A stretch of DNA of 59,224 nucleotides from contig JAADHS010000233.1 in the NCBI GenBank assembly GCA_013151745.1, positions 1 through 59,224 of the forward strand. Reading direction: 5' to 3'. The notes beneath the pieces are model-generated. The model did no database searches. It saw nothing but the letters and a program-made list of their open reading frames with translations, and was not told the DNA's origin. The translations under genes and the position numbers were made by a program. Within the stretch, counting starts at the first letter, position 1. Each line of letters opens with the position of its first letter. Below, piece by piece: positions 8,925-17,013 of the stretch. The DNA is from Gammaproteobacteria bacterium (GTDB lineage: Bacteria; Pseudomonadota; Gammaproteobacteria; JAADHS01).

Positions 8925-9782
8925 ATGAGTACGAAAGATAATTTGTCAACAACCAGTTCGTTTTGGCATGCAGAATTGGAGCTTGTCTTTCAACAGGGAT
9001 TTAGCCGGACGGTGATGGTGCGTTGTCGTCACCTTGGTCCTTTACGTGTACAAAAACCTTTTTACCCAGAAGAGGGTTGCTGTCATGTTTATCTTTTACA
9101 TCCGCCAGGTGGGATTGTTGGCGGAGATCAATTATCAATAGATATTAATGTTGAGGCTCAGGCCAATGTTTTAATCACCACGCCTGGAGCGGGTAAGTAT
9201 TATCGTAGCACGGGTGCCCAGGCCAAACAGCAACAAAGGTTTCGGGTGGGAAAACAAGCGCTATTGGAGTGGTTACCCCAAGAGCAAATTATTTTTGACG
9301 GGGCTTATGCCAGTGTGAGTACTCGGGTCGATCTGGCTGAAGAGGCACATTTTATTGGCTGGGATATTTCTTGTTTAGGGCGTCCAGCCTCTAAGGATTA
9401 TTTTGTTCAAGGTCGCTATCAAACCCGTTTTGAGTTATGGCGAGATAAACAAGTTTTATACATAGAACGTGCTCGATTTGAGGGTGGCAGTGACCTCTTT
9501 AATGCCTCTTGGGGATTGCGTGGCTATACGGTAGTCGGTACGATGGTCTGTATTTCTGCTGGTGCCACCGAAGGCGATGAGTTGATAATGCAATTACGCG
9601 AGGCATTATATAGCCGGTATGTTTTATTATTTAGCGTTAGCCAGCTTGATGACGTGTTAGTTTGCCGGTATTTGGGTGATAGTGCAGCAGAAGCCAAGTC
9701 GATCTTTACCCAGGCCTGGCAAATCATTCGTCCTGCTTTTGTCGGGCGCAAGGTTTGTCGGCCAAGGATATGGAATACCTAG
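8925..9782 (+). CDS. ureD: Urease accessory protein UreD
   Basis: Scaffold of the urease maturation complex: it binds apo-urease and passes nickel from UreG through UreF. 285 aa from the ATG at 8925 (GGGGAATA just before); the frame opens at a TTG at 8889. Family motifs include the LGPLRVQKPFYPEEG block and HPPGGIVGGDQL, then TTPGAGKYYRS and the WLPQEQIIFDGA region. First gene of ureDABCEFG. A 114-bp gap with an inverted repeat separates it from ureA, so ureA may have its own promoter. Confidence 0.95.
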   Translation: MSTKDNLSTTSSFWHAELELVFQQGFSRTVMVRCRHLGPLRVQKPFYPEEGCCHVYLLHPPGGIVGGDQLSIDINVEAQANVLITTPGAGKYYRSTGAQAKQQQRFRVGKQALLEWLPQEQIIFDGAYASVSTRVDLAEEAHFIGWDISCLGRPASKDYFVQGRYQTRFELWRDKQVLYIERARFEGGSDLFNASWGLRGYTVVGTMVCISAGATEGDELIMQLREALYSRYVLLFSVSQLDDVLVCRYLGDSAAEAKSIFTQAWQIIRPAFVGRKVCRPRIWNT

Positions 9783-9858
9783 ATTCTGCAAGTGATGGCA
9801 CTACGCAAGTACAATAGTACAATTATTTGCAGGATCTAGGTAGGAGCTTGTCCGAGAA
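9779..9858. repeat. Inverted repeat plus TTCTCGGACAA motif (copy 2 of 3) between ureD and ureA
   Basis: CCTAGATTCTGCAA starts at the ureD stop and pairs imperfectly with TTGCAGGATCTAGG (ending 9840). Within the loop is a second small palindrome, GTACAATAGTAC. Directly after it, TAGGAGCTTGTCCGAGAA (9841-9858) is the reverse-strand copy of the short repeat found at 7480 and 13367. The structure could form a transcript hairpin in the ureD-ureA gap. Confidence 0.55.
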
Positions 9859-9896
9859 AAATTTGCGCTGTATTAAATATGGATTAGGAGACAATA

Positions 9897-10217
9897 ATGG
9901 AGCTGTCACCGCGAGAAAAGGACAAGATGTTGATTTTTACAGCCGGGCTTGTTGCCGAGCGACGTAAAGCAAGAGGGGTGAAGTTAAATTATCCTGAGGC
10001 CGTCGCTTATATCTCTGCTGCGCTATTAGAAGGGGCGCGAGACGGACGAACTGTTGCTGAGTTAATGAGCTATGGTACAACGCTGCTTTCCCGAGAAGAT
10101 GTTATGGAAGGTATTGCTGAATTGATTGGTGAGGTGCAAGTTGAAGCGACTTTTCCCGATGGTAGCAAACTCGTAACCGTTCATAATCCTATTGTCCAAG
10201 AGAGGAGTCAAGGATGA
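9897..10217 (+). CDS. ureA: Urease subunit gamma
   Basis: Small structural subunit of urease, 106 aa (family about 100). It has the characteristic [12 protein letters not shown] start, [19 protein letters not shown], and the C-terminal [18 protein letters not shown]. The start is supported by TTAGGAG eight bases upstream. Its stop overlaps the start of ureB by 4 bp, implying translational coupling. The extra C-terminal residues are short (VQERSQG). Confidence 0.97.
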   Translation: MELSPREKDKMLIFTAGLVAERRKARGVKLNYPEAVAYISAALLEGARDGRTVAELMSYGTTLLSREDVMEGIAELIGEVQVEATFPDGSKLVTVHNPIVQERSQG

Positions 10218-10531
10218 TACCAGGTGAAATAGAGACTCAAGACGGTGAACTGGTGTTAAATGATGGACGGGATACGATCAGGGTTAAGGTTGCCAACACC
10301 GGCGATCGTCCTATTCAGGTCGGTTCACACTATCATTTTTTTGAAACGAATCCCGCGTTATCTTTTGACAGAGCGGCAGCACGCGGTTTTCGACTCAATA
10401 TTGCAGCAGGAACAGCCACCCGTTTTGAACCCGGTCAGTACCGTGAAGTTGAACTGGTTGCTTATGCAGGGCGTCGTCATGTCTATGGCTTTAATGGCCT
10501 CATAACGGGTGCGTTGGAGGGTGGGCAATGA
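10214..10531 (+). CDS. ureB: Urease subunit beta
   Basis: Second structural subunit, 105 aa, of the usual length. Motifs: IPGE at the N-terminus, [19 protein letters not shown] (residues about 27-45), and the RFEPGQ...EVELVAYAG region with GFNGLITG at the end. It overlaps ureA by 4 bp and ureC by 4 bp (ATGA). Separate gamma and beta genes are the common proteobacterial arrangement. Confidence 0.97.
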   Translation: MIPGEIETQDGELVLNDGRDTIRVKVANTGDRPIQVGSHYHFFETNPALSFDRAAARGFRLNIAAGTATRFEPGQYREVELVAYAGRRHVYGFNGLITGALEGGQ

Positions 10532-12231
10532 GTACCATTTCACGAAAAGCCTATGCTGAGATGTATGGCCCCACCGTGGGTGACCGTATTCGTTTGGGGG
10601 ATACCGAACTGTGGATTGAAGTGGAAGCAGACCGTACGACTTATGGCGAGGAAGTTAAATTTGGTGGTGGTAAAGTCATTCGTGACGGTATGGGGCAGAG
10701 TCAGGCTACGTCTAGAGAAGTTGTTGATACGGTGATCACTAATGCGCTTATTTTAGATCATTGGGGCATCGTTAAAGCGGATATTGGATTGAAAAATGGT
10801 CGTATTGCGGCGATAGGTAAAGCAGGTAATCCAGACATTCAACCTAACGTTGATATTATCGTTGGTGCCGGTACAGAAGCCATTGCCGGCGAAGGACTGA
10901 TCATTACGGCCGGGGGTATTGATGCGCATATTCATTTTATCTGCCCGCAACAGGTTGATGATGCCTTGATGTCGGGTGTAACAACAATGTTAGGGGGAGG
11001 TACTGGGCCTGCCGCAGGAACCAATGCGACAACTTGTACGCCGGGTCCTTGGTATATTCATCGCATGTATCAGGCTACAGATGAACTGGCGATGAATTTT
11101 GGTTTTATGGGAAAGGGCAATGCCAGTCTGCCTGCTCCGCTTGAAGAGCAGCTTCGTGCCGGTGCGATGGGTTTGAAGCTACATGAAGATTGGGGTACTA
11201 CGCCTGCGGCAATCGATAACTGTCTATCCGTGGCTGAGCAGTATGATGTGCAGGTTGCTATTCATACCGATACGCTGAACGAGTCTGGTTTTGTTGAGCA
11301 TACCCTCGCGGCTTTTAAAGGGCGTGCTATTCATACCTATCATACCGAAGGGGCGGGAGGTGGCCATGCGCCCGATATTATAAAAGCTTGTGGAGAAGCC
11401 AATGTTTTGCCTTCTTCAACCAATCCAACTCGGCCTTATACCATTAATACTATTGATGAACATCTCGATATGTTGATGGTTTGTCACCATTTAGACCCGG
11501 CTATCGCTGAAGATGTTGCCTTTGCAGAATCAAGAATTCGTCGTGAAACCATTGCCGCTGAAGATATCCTCCATGACTTGGGCGCATTTAGTATGATCGC
11601 CTCAGACTCGCAAGCGATGGGACGGGTTGGTGAGGTGATAATTCGAACCTGGCAAACAGCGCATAAGATGAAGGTGCAACGCGGTTCGTTATCAGAAGAT
11701 AACGCGCGACACGATAATTATCGAGCAAAACGTTATGTTGCCAAATATACAATCAACCCCGCAATAACGCATGGTATCGCTCATGAAGTGGGGTCGATTG
11801 AAGTGGGTAAATTGGCGGATATTGTCTTGTGGAAACCCGCTTTTTTTGGTGCGAAGCCGGCTATGATCATAAAAGGTGGCATGATTGTCGCGGCCCCAAT
11901 GGGGGATCCCAATGCCTCTATTCCGACGCCTCAGCCCGTGCACTATAGAAAAATGTTTGGCGCTTATGGCGGTGCAAGAGCGTTAACTTCAGTGAGTTTT
12001 GTCTCCGCTGCTGCTGTAAAAGAAGGTATTCGCGAGCAGCTTGATTTGGCTAAAAGAACGGTAGCAGTAAAAGGGACTCGGGCGGTGCGTAAAAAAGATC
12101 TGATTCATAATAGCTACCAACCAAAAATTGAAGTTGACTCACAAACTTATGAAGTACGAGCCGATGGCATGCTGTTAACTTGCGAGCCAGCTGTTGAGCT
12201 TCCTTTAGCACAGCGCTATTTTCTTTTTTAA
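10528..12231 (+). CDS. ureC: Urease subunit alpha, catalytic
   Basis: Catalytic subunit that hydrolyses urea to ammonia and carbamate at a binuclear nickel centre; 567 aa, normal length. Nickel ligands and active-site residues are visible: HIH in [14 protein letters not shown], the Lys to be carbamylated in GLKLHEDWG (about 217), [14 protein letters not shown], the [15 protein letters not shown] block, and the flap Cys-His in MVCHHLD. Nothing essential is missing. The stop is one base before the start of ureE. Confidence 0.98.
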   Translation: MSTISRKAYAEMYGPTVGDRIRLGDTELWIEVEADRTTYGEEVKFGGGKVIRDGMGQSQATSREVVDTVITNALILDHWGIVKADIGLKNGRIAAIGKAGNPDIQPNVDIIVGAGTEAIAGEGLIITAGGIDAHIHFICPQQVDDALMSGVTTMLGGGTGPAAGTNATTCTPGPWYIHRMYQATDELAMNFGFMGKGNASLPAPLEEQLRAGAMGLKLHEDWGTTPAAIDNCLSVAEQYDVQVAIHTDTLNESGFVEHTLAAFKGRAIHTYHTEGAGGGHAPDIIKACGEANVLPSSTNPTRPYTINTIDEHLDMLMVCHHLDPAIAEDVAFAESRIRRETIAAEDILHDLGAFSMIASDSQAMGRVGEVIIRTWQTAHKMKVQRGSLSEDNARHDNYRAKRYVAKYTINPAITHGIAHEVGSIEVGKLADIVLWKPAFFGAKPAMIIKGGMIVAAPMGDPNASIPTPQPVHYRKMFGAYGGARALTSVSFVSAAAVKEGIREQLDLAKRTVAVKGTRAVRKKDLIHNSYQPKIEVDSQTYEVRADGMLLTCEPAVELPLAQRYFLF

Positions 12232-12232
12232 A

Positions 12233-12670
12233 ATGATAATATTAACAGAGCGCTTAACTCGTCTTGAAAGTAGTCCTATAGCTATAGGACTAACATTAAC
12301 ACTGCCTTATGAACTGCGAAAAAAATGTCGTTTACGTGCCGTGTTAGATGATGGTCGTGACGTTATGTTAATGCTTAATCGCGGTGTGACCTTGCAGGAT
12401 GGAGATGCTTTAGGCAGTGATTGTGGCCTTATTGTGCGTATCTGTGCAGCAGCAGAACAACTCTCAACGGCAACAACAAGTGATACTTTATTGTTGCTGA
12501 GAGCCTGTTATCACTTAGGTAATCGACATACACAATTACAAATTGGTATCGGTCAGTTGAGTTATTTGCGTGACCATGTACTAGATGAAATGTTAAGGCA
12601 TCTTGGTCTTGATGTCACACATGAAATGTGGCCTTTTCAACCTGAGTCGGGTGCTTATCATCATGGATGA
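12233..12670 (+). CDS. ureE: Urease accessory protein UreE (nickel chaperone)
   Basis: Dimeric metallochaperone that supplies nickel to UreG. 145 aa, with the N-terminal LPYELRKKCRLRAVLDDGRDV-type beta domain and the metal-binding C-terminal domain containing CYHLGNRH. It lacks the long His-rich tail of some UreE proteins; the terminus is only YHHG. The stop codon overlaps the ureF start by 8 bp. Confidence 0.93.
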   Translation: MIILTERLTRLESSPIAIGLTLTLPYELRKKCRLRAVLDDGRDVMLMLNRGVTLQDGDALGSDCGLIVRICAAAEQLSTATTSDTLLLLRACYHLGNRHTQLQIGIGQLSYLRDHVLDEMLRHLGLDVTHEMWPFQPESGAYHHG

Positions 12671-13364
12671 GCTAGGTTCGTCTTCACAAAATATAAGCAG
12701 TATCGCACTGTTGCGATTATTACAGTTGACGAGCCCGGCTCTACCCATTGGCTCGTATATGTACTCTCAAGGTTTAGAGTCCGCGATCGAACTTGCTTTG
12801 ATTAATAATGAAGCGGAAACACAAAATTGGTTGCTCGGCATGTTAAACCATACTCTCTGTTATCAGGACTTGCCCATTTTCGTGCGTTTGTATCAGTCTT
12901 GGCAAGGCTCTAATGAACGCCAAATTCAACATTGGAGTCAACAACTTTTAGTTTCACGGGAGTCAGCAGAATTGCGCTCGGAAGATAAAAAAATAGGGCG
13001 AGCGCTGGCAAAAGTTTTATCGCAACAAGGCATCTCTTGTGCAGAAAATTGGGAACATGAAGAGGGCATAACAGTGGCTACGATGTTCAGCTTGGCAGCA
13101 GTTCAATGGAGTATACCCTTAACCGCTGCGATGAATGGTTATTTATGGGCCTGGTTAGAAAATCAGGTCGCCGCTGCCATTAAAATCGTGCCGCTAGGGC
13201 AAAGTGCGGGTTTGCGCTTGCAAAGCCGTTGTGTCGCAGATATCCCTGCTATTGTTGCCAAAAGTTTACAGATTGACGATGACAATATTGGCTTCAGTGC
13301 ACCCTCGTTTGCTATGCTTTCCGCGCATCATGAGGTGCAATACTCTCGGCTGTTCCAGTCGTGA
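12663..13364 (+). CDS. ureF: Urease accessory protein UreF
   Basis: Bridge between UreD and UreG in the maturation complex, thought to form part of the nickel tunnel. 233 aa from the ATG at 12663, which overlaps the ureE stop; the frame is open from 12603 but that extension lies wholly inside ureE. Family motifs: [21 protein letters not shown] near the start and [11 protein letters not shown] toward the end. Confidence 0.93.
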   Translation: MDELGSSSQNISSIALLRLLQLTSPALPIGSYMYSQGLESAIELALINNEAETQNWLLGMLNHTLCYQDLPIFVRLYQSWQGSNERQIQHWSQQLLVSRESAELRSEDKKIGRALAKVLSQQGISCAENWEHEEGITVATMFSLAAVQWSIPLTAAMNGYLWAWLENQVAAAIKIVPLGQSAGLRLQSRCVADIPAIVAKSLQIDDDNIGFSAPSFAMLSAHHEVQYSRLFQS

Positions 13365-13366
13365 TG

Positions 13367-13387
13367 TTCTCGGACAACCTTCTAGGA
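13367..13387 (+). repeat. Short repeat TTCTCGGACAACCTTCTAGG (copy 3 of 3), between ureF and ureG
   Basis: This is the same motif as at 7480-7499 (plus strand) and 9841-9858 (minus strand). It fills part of the 70-bp gap between the ureF stop and the ureG start, the only sizeable gap in ureABCEFG. Confidence 0.5.
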
Positions 13388-13434
13388 AGCACTCTTTCAT
13401 AACAGGCACGACTATATATAAAATTGGAGTTATT

Positions 13435-14043
13435 GTGGCAAAAAAACAAACTTTAAGAGTTGGAATAGGGGGGCCTGTTGGTTCGGGGAAAACAGCCCTG
13501 GTCGAGGCCTTGTGTCAAAGCATGCGTGATACTTACGAAGTGGCGGTGGTGACCAACGATATTTACACGCGAGAAGATGCGCAGTTTCTGGCACGGCGCG
13601 GTGCCTTGGCAAAAGATAGAATTATCGGAGTTGAAACGGGTGGCTGCCCACATACTGCAATAAGAGAAGATGCTTCAATGAACCTTGCTGCTATTGATGA
13701 GTTATGTCAACGTCACGCTAACTTAGATCTGGTTTTTGTTGAAAGTGGTGGCGATAACTTAAGTGCAACATTTAGCCCTGAATTATCCGATCTAACCCTC
13801 TATGTGATTGATGTCTCTGCGGGCGATAAAATTCCGAGAAAAGGGGGCCCTGGCATTACCAAATCAGATTTGTTGGTTATTAATAAAATTGATTTAGCAC
13901 CGTATGTTAATGCCTCTTTAGAAGTGATGGATAGCGATGCAAAAAAAATGCGCGGGACAAAACCCTTCCTCTTTTCTAATCTTAAAACTGGTTCCGGTTT
14001 AAACGAGATTCAAAAATTTATTATCGAAACGGGTATGCTTTAA
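13435..14043 (+). CDS. ureG: Urease accessory GTPase UreG
   Basis: SIMIBI-class GTPase that delivers nickel to the urease complex. 202 aa from the GTG at 13435 (GGAG about seven bases upstream); the frame opens earlier, at 13204, inside ureF. P-loop [13 protein letters not shown] at residues about 10-22, then the metal-binding [13 protein letters not shown] (Cys-Pro-His), [15 protein letters not shown] and NKIDLAPY. Last gene of the cluster, followed by a terminator. Confidence 0.97.
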   Translation: MAKKQTLRVGIGGPVGSGKTALVEALCQSMRDTYEVAVVTNDIYTREDAQFLARRGALAKDRIIGVETGGCPHTAIREDASMNLAAIDELCQRHANLDLVFVESGGDNLSATFSPELSDLTLYVIDVSAGDKIPRKGGPGITKSDLLVINKIDLAPYVNASLEVMDSDAKKMRGTKPFLFSNLKTGSGLNEIQKFIIETGML

Positions 14044-14077
14044 TAAAGAACAATATTTTTGCCATACTAGAGTTAAG

Positions 14078-14102
14078 ACATAACCTTATTCGTTATGTTT
14101 TT
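14078..14102 (+). terminator. Terminator after ureG
   Basis: ACATAAC (14078-14084), a 7-nt loop, GTTATGT (14092-14098), then a run of T. The stem is short and AT-rich. It overlaps the stop codon of the convergent toxin gene. Confidence 0.55.
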
Positions 14103-14439
14103 AGATGGACAGCACAAGCCTTAGCCCTTCATTTAAAACCATGATTTTGTTAGAAGGTAGTTTGCCTAATTTCTTTGATAAAAAAGACTTATCCAGCGTT
14201 AATATTTGAGAAATATTAACCACCGACTCTTTAGAAAGGCCAGATTCTTTCTTTGAAATTGAGAAGTTACCAGGCGAATCAGCTAAGCGAAGGTTTGAAG
14301 TGATGATTGTAACGAGAACTGTTTTAATTTTGCTTTTATTAAATTCATTAGATGACACGATAACAACCGGTCGTCGATAACCCGGCTCTGGACCCATAGG
14401 CTCGTCAAGTGCGGCCCACCATACGTCCCCTCTTTTCAT
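14101..14439 (-). CDS. MazF/PemK-family mRNA interferase toxin
   Basis: Type II toxin, predicted endoribonuclease, 112 aa. It has the family's N-terminal signature KRGDVWWAALDEPMGPEPGYRRPVVIVS (in parts: RGDVW, G-x-RRPVVIVS), an Asn/Ser-rich centre, and the C-terminal QILTLDKSFLSKKLGKL typical of MazF/PemK. Its ATG follows the antitoxin stop without a gap, so the two are translated together. The target sequence cannot be predicted by eye. Confidence 0.93.
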   Translation of the reverse strand: MKRGDVWWAALDEPMGPEPGYRRPVVIVSSNEFNKSKIKTVLVTIITSNLRLADSPGNFSISKKESGLSKESVVNISQILTLDKSFLSKKLGKLPSNKIMVLNEGLRLVLSI

Positions 14440-14676
14440 TTACCATTCTTCTTTTGGTAGGGATTGCGACTGCATAGAGTGCATTTCTTCATCCAATGAA
14501 GATGGTTCATCTTGGTATATTTCATTCAATATTTCTGTAACATTTTGATTTCTATGGGCATCCATATATTCAGCAACGGCCTTTGCATAAAGCTGACTTC
14601 GCGACATTCCTAAACGATGGGCAAGCCCTTCAGCAGCTTGAAATATTGGGTCTGGAATCGATATGGCTGTTTTCAT
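14440..14676 (-). CDS. Ribbon-helix-helix antitoxin
   Basis: 78-aa antitoxin of the adjacent MazF-type toxin. The N-terminal beta strand MKTAISIPDPIF and helices GLAHRLGMSRSQLYAKAVAEYM form an RHH DNA-binding domain; the acidic C-terminal tail (DEPSSLDEEMHS) presumably wraps the toxin. A palindromic operator overlaps the promoter immediately upstream, which suggests autorepression. No Shine-Dalgarno lies before the ATG, and the predicted transcript start is only a few bases away. Confidence 0.92.
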   Translation of the reverse strand: MKTAISIPDPIFQAAEGLAHRLGMSRSQLYAKAVAEYMDAHRNQNVTEILNEIYQDEPSSLDEEMHSMQSQSLPKEEW

Positions 14677-14685
14677 AATGAATAA

Positions 14686-14713
14686 AGTATAACTAATGTT
14701 ATACTATTGTCAA
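14686..14713 (-). promoter_or_regulatory. Promoter and palindromic operator of the toxin-antitoxin operon
   Basis: Read on the minus strand: TTGACA (14713-14708), 16-bp spacer, TATACT (14691-14686), close to the sigma-70 consensus. AGTATAAC-TAAT-GTTATACT at 14686-14705 is a perfect 8-bp inverted repeat covering the -10 box, as expected for an RHH operator. The expected transcript start, near 14679, is about 3 bases from the antitoxin ATG at 14676. Confidence 0.75.
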
Positions 14714-14748
14714 GGCATCATGAAAACATCTCACGGTAGGAGCCCCTG

Positions 14749-14850
14749 TTACCAAGTCGCGCCGAACGAAATCATGTTGTATACACCCTGTGTTACCGCT
14801 GTTTTTCCTACTGCTTGAATTTTAAATGAATTAGTAAATATTTTCTTCAT
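14749..14850 (-). CDS. Possible 33-aa small protein
   Basis: Not recognised. A frame beginning MKKIFTNSFKIQAVGKTAVT and ending SFGATW has AGAGGC 12 bases before the ATG. A perfect 20-bp palindrome (14860-14879, arms CCTCTAATT/AATTAGAGG) lies directly upstream and could be an operator or transcript hairpin. There are no hydrophobic segments. It lies between the toxin-antitoxin operon and unassigned sequence, and chance cannot be excluded. Confidence 0.3.
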   Translation of the reverse strand: MKKIFTNSFKIQAVGKTAVTQGVYNMISFGATW

Positions 14851-14887
14851 TGTGAACTGCCTCTAATTAAAATTAGAGGCGACAACT

Positions 14888-15146
14888 AGCCTGACACAGG
14901 GGGAAACAGCGAAACGTTACCTATTGGAATATATCAAGGAGAACCGGCATATGAAGACTTCATTATTGCTGGTATCTCTAACGAAGAAGTTGCGTGCTCA
15001 TTCCTTACCACTTAATGTTTGGTACAGCTTTATTAGGTCACGACTACAAGTGGAACAGCAAACCAAGAGAAGGAAAGTGGCATTTTGATAGATTTAATTT
15101 TTATGCTAATTATTGTATGTCAAAGTGGACTCCATGCAGGAGCTGA
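14888..15146 (+). other. Unassigned stretch with possible gene remnants
   Basis: The gap between the toxin-antitoxin operon and the TolB-like gene has no convincing gene. One frame reads ETLPIGIYQGEPAYEDFIIA and on to a stop at about 15015. Another opens at the ATG at 15015 (TAATG) and reads GHDYKWNSKPREGKWHFDRF, then stops at 15146 inside the end of the lipoprotein gene. The unusual Trp/Asp/His-rich text looks protein-like, so this may be the remains of one gene broken by a frameshift. Family unknown. Confidence 0.25.
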
Positions 15147-16670
15147 TGCGTCCTCTACCAGCATATGTAAATTATCATCCTCTATATCATAAATCCATAT
15201 GTCATATGGCCCATCATAACGGAGACTTCTTTCAAAGGCTATCTTGCCCGCAGATGGAGAAATGGTAATATTGCCAATATACTCATTTTCCAGCTCAAGA
15301 AGCATGTTAGTGCTGCCAGTATTCAAGTTATGTTTGTATAGCCTATAGAAAGTACGCTTCTGCTGGTCAAATCTATTTCCTGTACCTACTCGCATTGAAA
15401 TAATAAATCCACTGCCATCAGGCAGCCATTCGATATCTAAAATATGGCATCTGTCTACACCAGAGTAATTTGGTGCATCATAGTGACAGAAGCCAAGGTC
15501 GATACGTTGTAATCGATCCAGGGTATCCATATCCGAGTCACTGGTTGAGCTGAGATAGATGCGATCTGCAAAATAATGATGTATCACCAACAATAATTTT
15601 TCATCCTCTGTCGGCGAAAGTTTTATATGTGTTGGGTCATTTTCATAAGTTTTAAAAAGACCAATTCCGGCTCCTCTGTTACCAGGAGAAAGATTTTCAC
15701 TATTACTCATCGTAATGCTGTAATTTTCAAAGTTGTCACTTGAAGGCCCGTCAGAAAAGTTATCAATGCCGGCAATTCTCGTAAACAGAATCTTTTCTCC
15801 ATTATAGTTCCAGGAAGGCTGACGTACTGTCAGGCAGTGCATAAACTTGATATCCCACGCATCGAAATCTTGAGCAATTTCAATAGTTTCTCCCTCCACT
15901 ATATCTGCCGATCCAGCCACGTCATAGCGGCACATTCTCCGACGGTTATAACCAAAGTAGCCCACTACAGCATATTGGCGAATACCCGCGCCAAAATCAG
16001 CAACGTCGTTAAAAGGTATGCGCCAATTCTCGGCAGAAGCAGCAAGCCAGGTAGCGTTAGTTGAAGCCCCTTCTATATAAGCCCAAAAATTAGTTCCCCC
16101 ACTCCGAAAATTTTGACTATAGAGCTTTGCTCTCCCTTTTGGATAGCTCTCAAAATATCTGGGCTCAGGTGGATTGGTAATCTTTCGTAGATAGTTGCCA
16201 TCGGCTGCTATGGCATACAGATCGCGACCATAATAAGACATGCCAAACGCATGATCGCTATCAAAAGCCAGTTCTGTACCATCAGGTCTCCAGGCCAGTG
16301 TTCCTATACGCGGTGATATTAAAAGATTTTCCGGAGCAGTCCAAAGCAATTTATCGTTACTACCATTACTTTGAATTAGGCGAATACTATTTTTTTTTCG
16401 GCTGGGAGATATGTACGCAATGGTATTAGCGATGACTGGGGAGATGTTTGCCGGTGAATTAAAACCACCAGTACTGACAACTGGGTCATCTGTGTCATCT
16501 GTGTCATCTGTACCATCTGTACCATCTGTACCATCTGTGTCATCTGTACCATCTGTGTCATCTGTACCGCCTGCACCATCAGTTGCTGGTTCATTGCTAC
16601 CACCACCACAACCAGGCATCGCTAATAAAAAGGGTATCAGAGCTATTACTATTACATGTTTATAATTCAT
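15120..16670 (-). CDS. Lipoprotein with TolB-like beta-propeller
   Basis: 516 aa. A signal peptide ends in LLAMPGC, a plausible though imperfect lipobox, so it is probably a lipoprotein. Residues about 33-62 are a low-complexity Thr-Asp-Asp/Gly tract. The rest carries TolB/PD40-type repeats, seen as LAWRPDGTELAFDSD, YNGEKILFTR, EWLPDGSGF and SPSAGKIAFE, ending in APAWSPL. Such propellers mediate protein contacts; the partner is unknown. There is no link to the tol-pal genes here. The gene stands alone between the toxin-antitoxin system and a palindromic repeat. Confidence 0.82.
   Translation of the reverse strand: MNYKHVIVIALIPFLLAMPGCGGGSNEPATDGAGGTDDTDGTDDTDGTDGTDGTDDTDDTDDPVVSTGGFNSPANISPVIANTIAYISPSRKKNSIRLIQSNGSNDKLLWTAPENLLISPRIGTLAWRPDGTELAFDSDHAFGMSYYGRDLYAIAADGNYLRKITNPPEPRYFESYPKGRAKLYSQNFRSGGTNFWAYIEGASTNATWLAASAENWRIPFNDVADFGAGIRQYAVVGYFGYNRRRMCRYDVAGSADIVEGETIEIAQDFDAWDIKFMHCLTVRQPSWNYNGEKILFTRIAGIDNFSDGPSSDNFENYSITMSNSENLSPGNRGAGIGLFKTYENDPTHIKLSPTEDEKLLLVIHHYFADRIYLSSTSDSDMDTLDRLQRIDLGFCHYDAPNYSGVDRCHILDIEWLPDGSGFIISMRVGTGNRFDQQKRTFYRLYKHNLNTGSTNMLLELENEYIGNITISPSAGKIAFERSLRYDGPYDIWIYDIEDDNLHMLVEDASAPAWSPL
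16483..16578 (-). repeat. 9-bp minisatellite inside the lipoprotein gene
   Basis: About ten tandem 9-bp units alternate between GTCATCTGT and ACCATCTGT (plus strand) and encode Thr-Asp-Asp or Thr-Asp-Gly on the minus strand. Because the unit is a multiple of three, gain or loss of copies would change linker length without breaking the frame. Confidence 0.9.
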
Positions 16671-16705
16671 GGTTTCTTATTACCTATCATGAAAAACCTT
16701 CAAGT

Positions 16706-16853
16706 AAGGGGTTGTAAAGAAATAACTTTACATTCTACTAGCCTATCGTTTCGTCTTCAAGACACACCAAGGGTTACATACAACGAGTATGCGCCCCTTG
16801 AAGACAAAACGATAGTTGACGCAGAATATCACGTTATTTCTTTACAGCTCCTT
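16706..16853. repeat. 148-bp palindromic (MITE-like) element, second type
   Basis: The ends are AAGGGGTTGTAAAGAAATAAC and, on the other strand, AAGGAGCTGTAAAGAAATAAC. The imperfect inverted repeat continues inward through CTATCGTTTTGTCTTCAAG, giving arms of about 50-60 bp around a short centre. No coding capacity. It lies in the 343-bp gap between the divergent lipoprotein and porin genes, which otherwise shows only the porin's leader. Confidence 0.75.
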
Positions 16854-17013
16854 AGTTTGTTAACGCACATGTTGTTCCTCTTTAATAAAATCTTTGTTTT
16901 GTAAACCCCCTTTTTTTGTTAGCATAACTGCTGCAGGATAGCTGTATAGGGGGAGATATATTCGTTTTTAACTGCTTGAAACAATAATACAACGAAAAGC
17001 ATGGGGAGAAAAA

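Noticed and set aside
12603-12662. Longer UreF N-terminus
   Set aside because: The extension is entirely within ureE, has no family match, and the ATG at 12663 fits both the overlap and the usual UreF start.
16483-16578. CRISPR-like repeats
   Set aside because: Units are 9 bp, without spacers, and in frame within a coding region. No CRISPR array was seen anywhere.
16656-16904. 82-aa open frame over the 16.7 kb region
   Set aside because: It lies wholly across a palindromic element, starts inside the lipoprotein gene's 5' end on the other strand and has no protein-like features.
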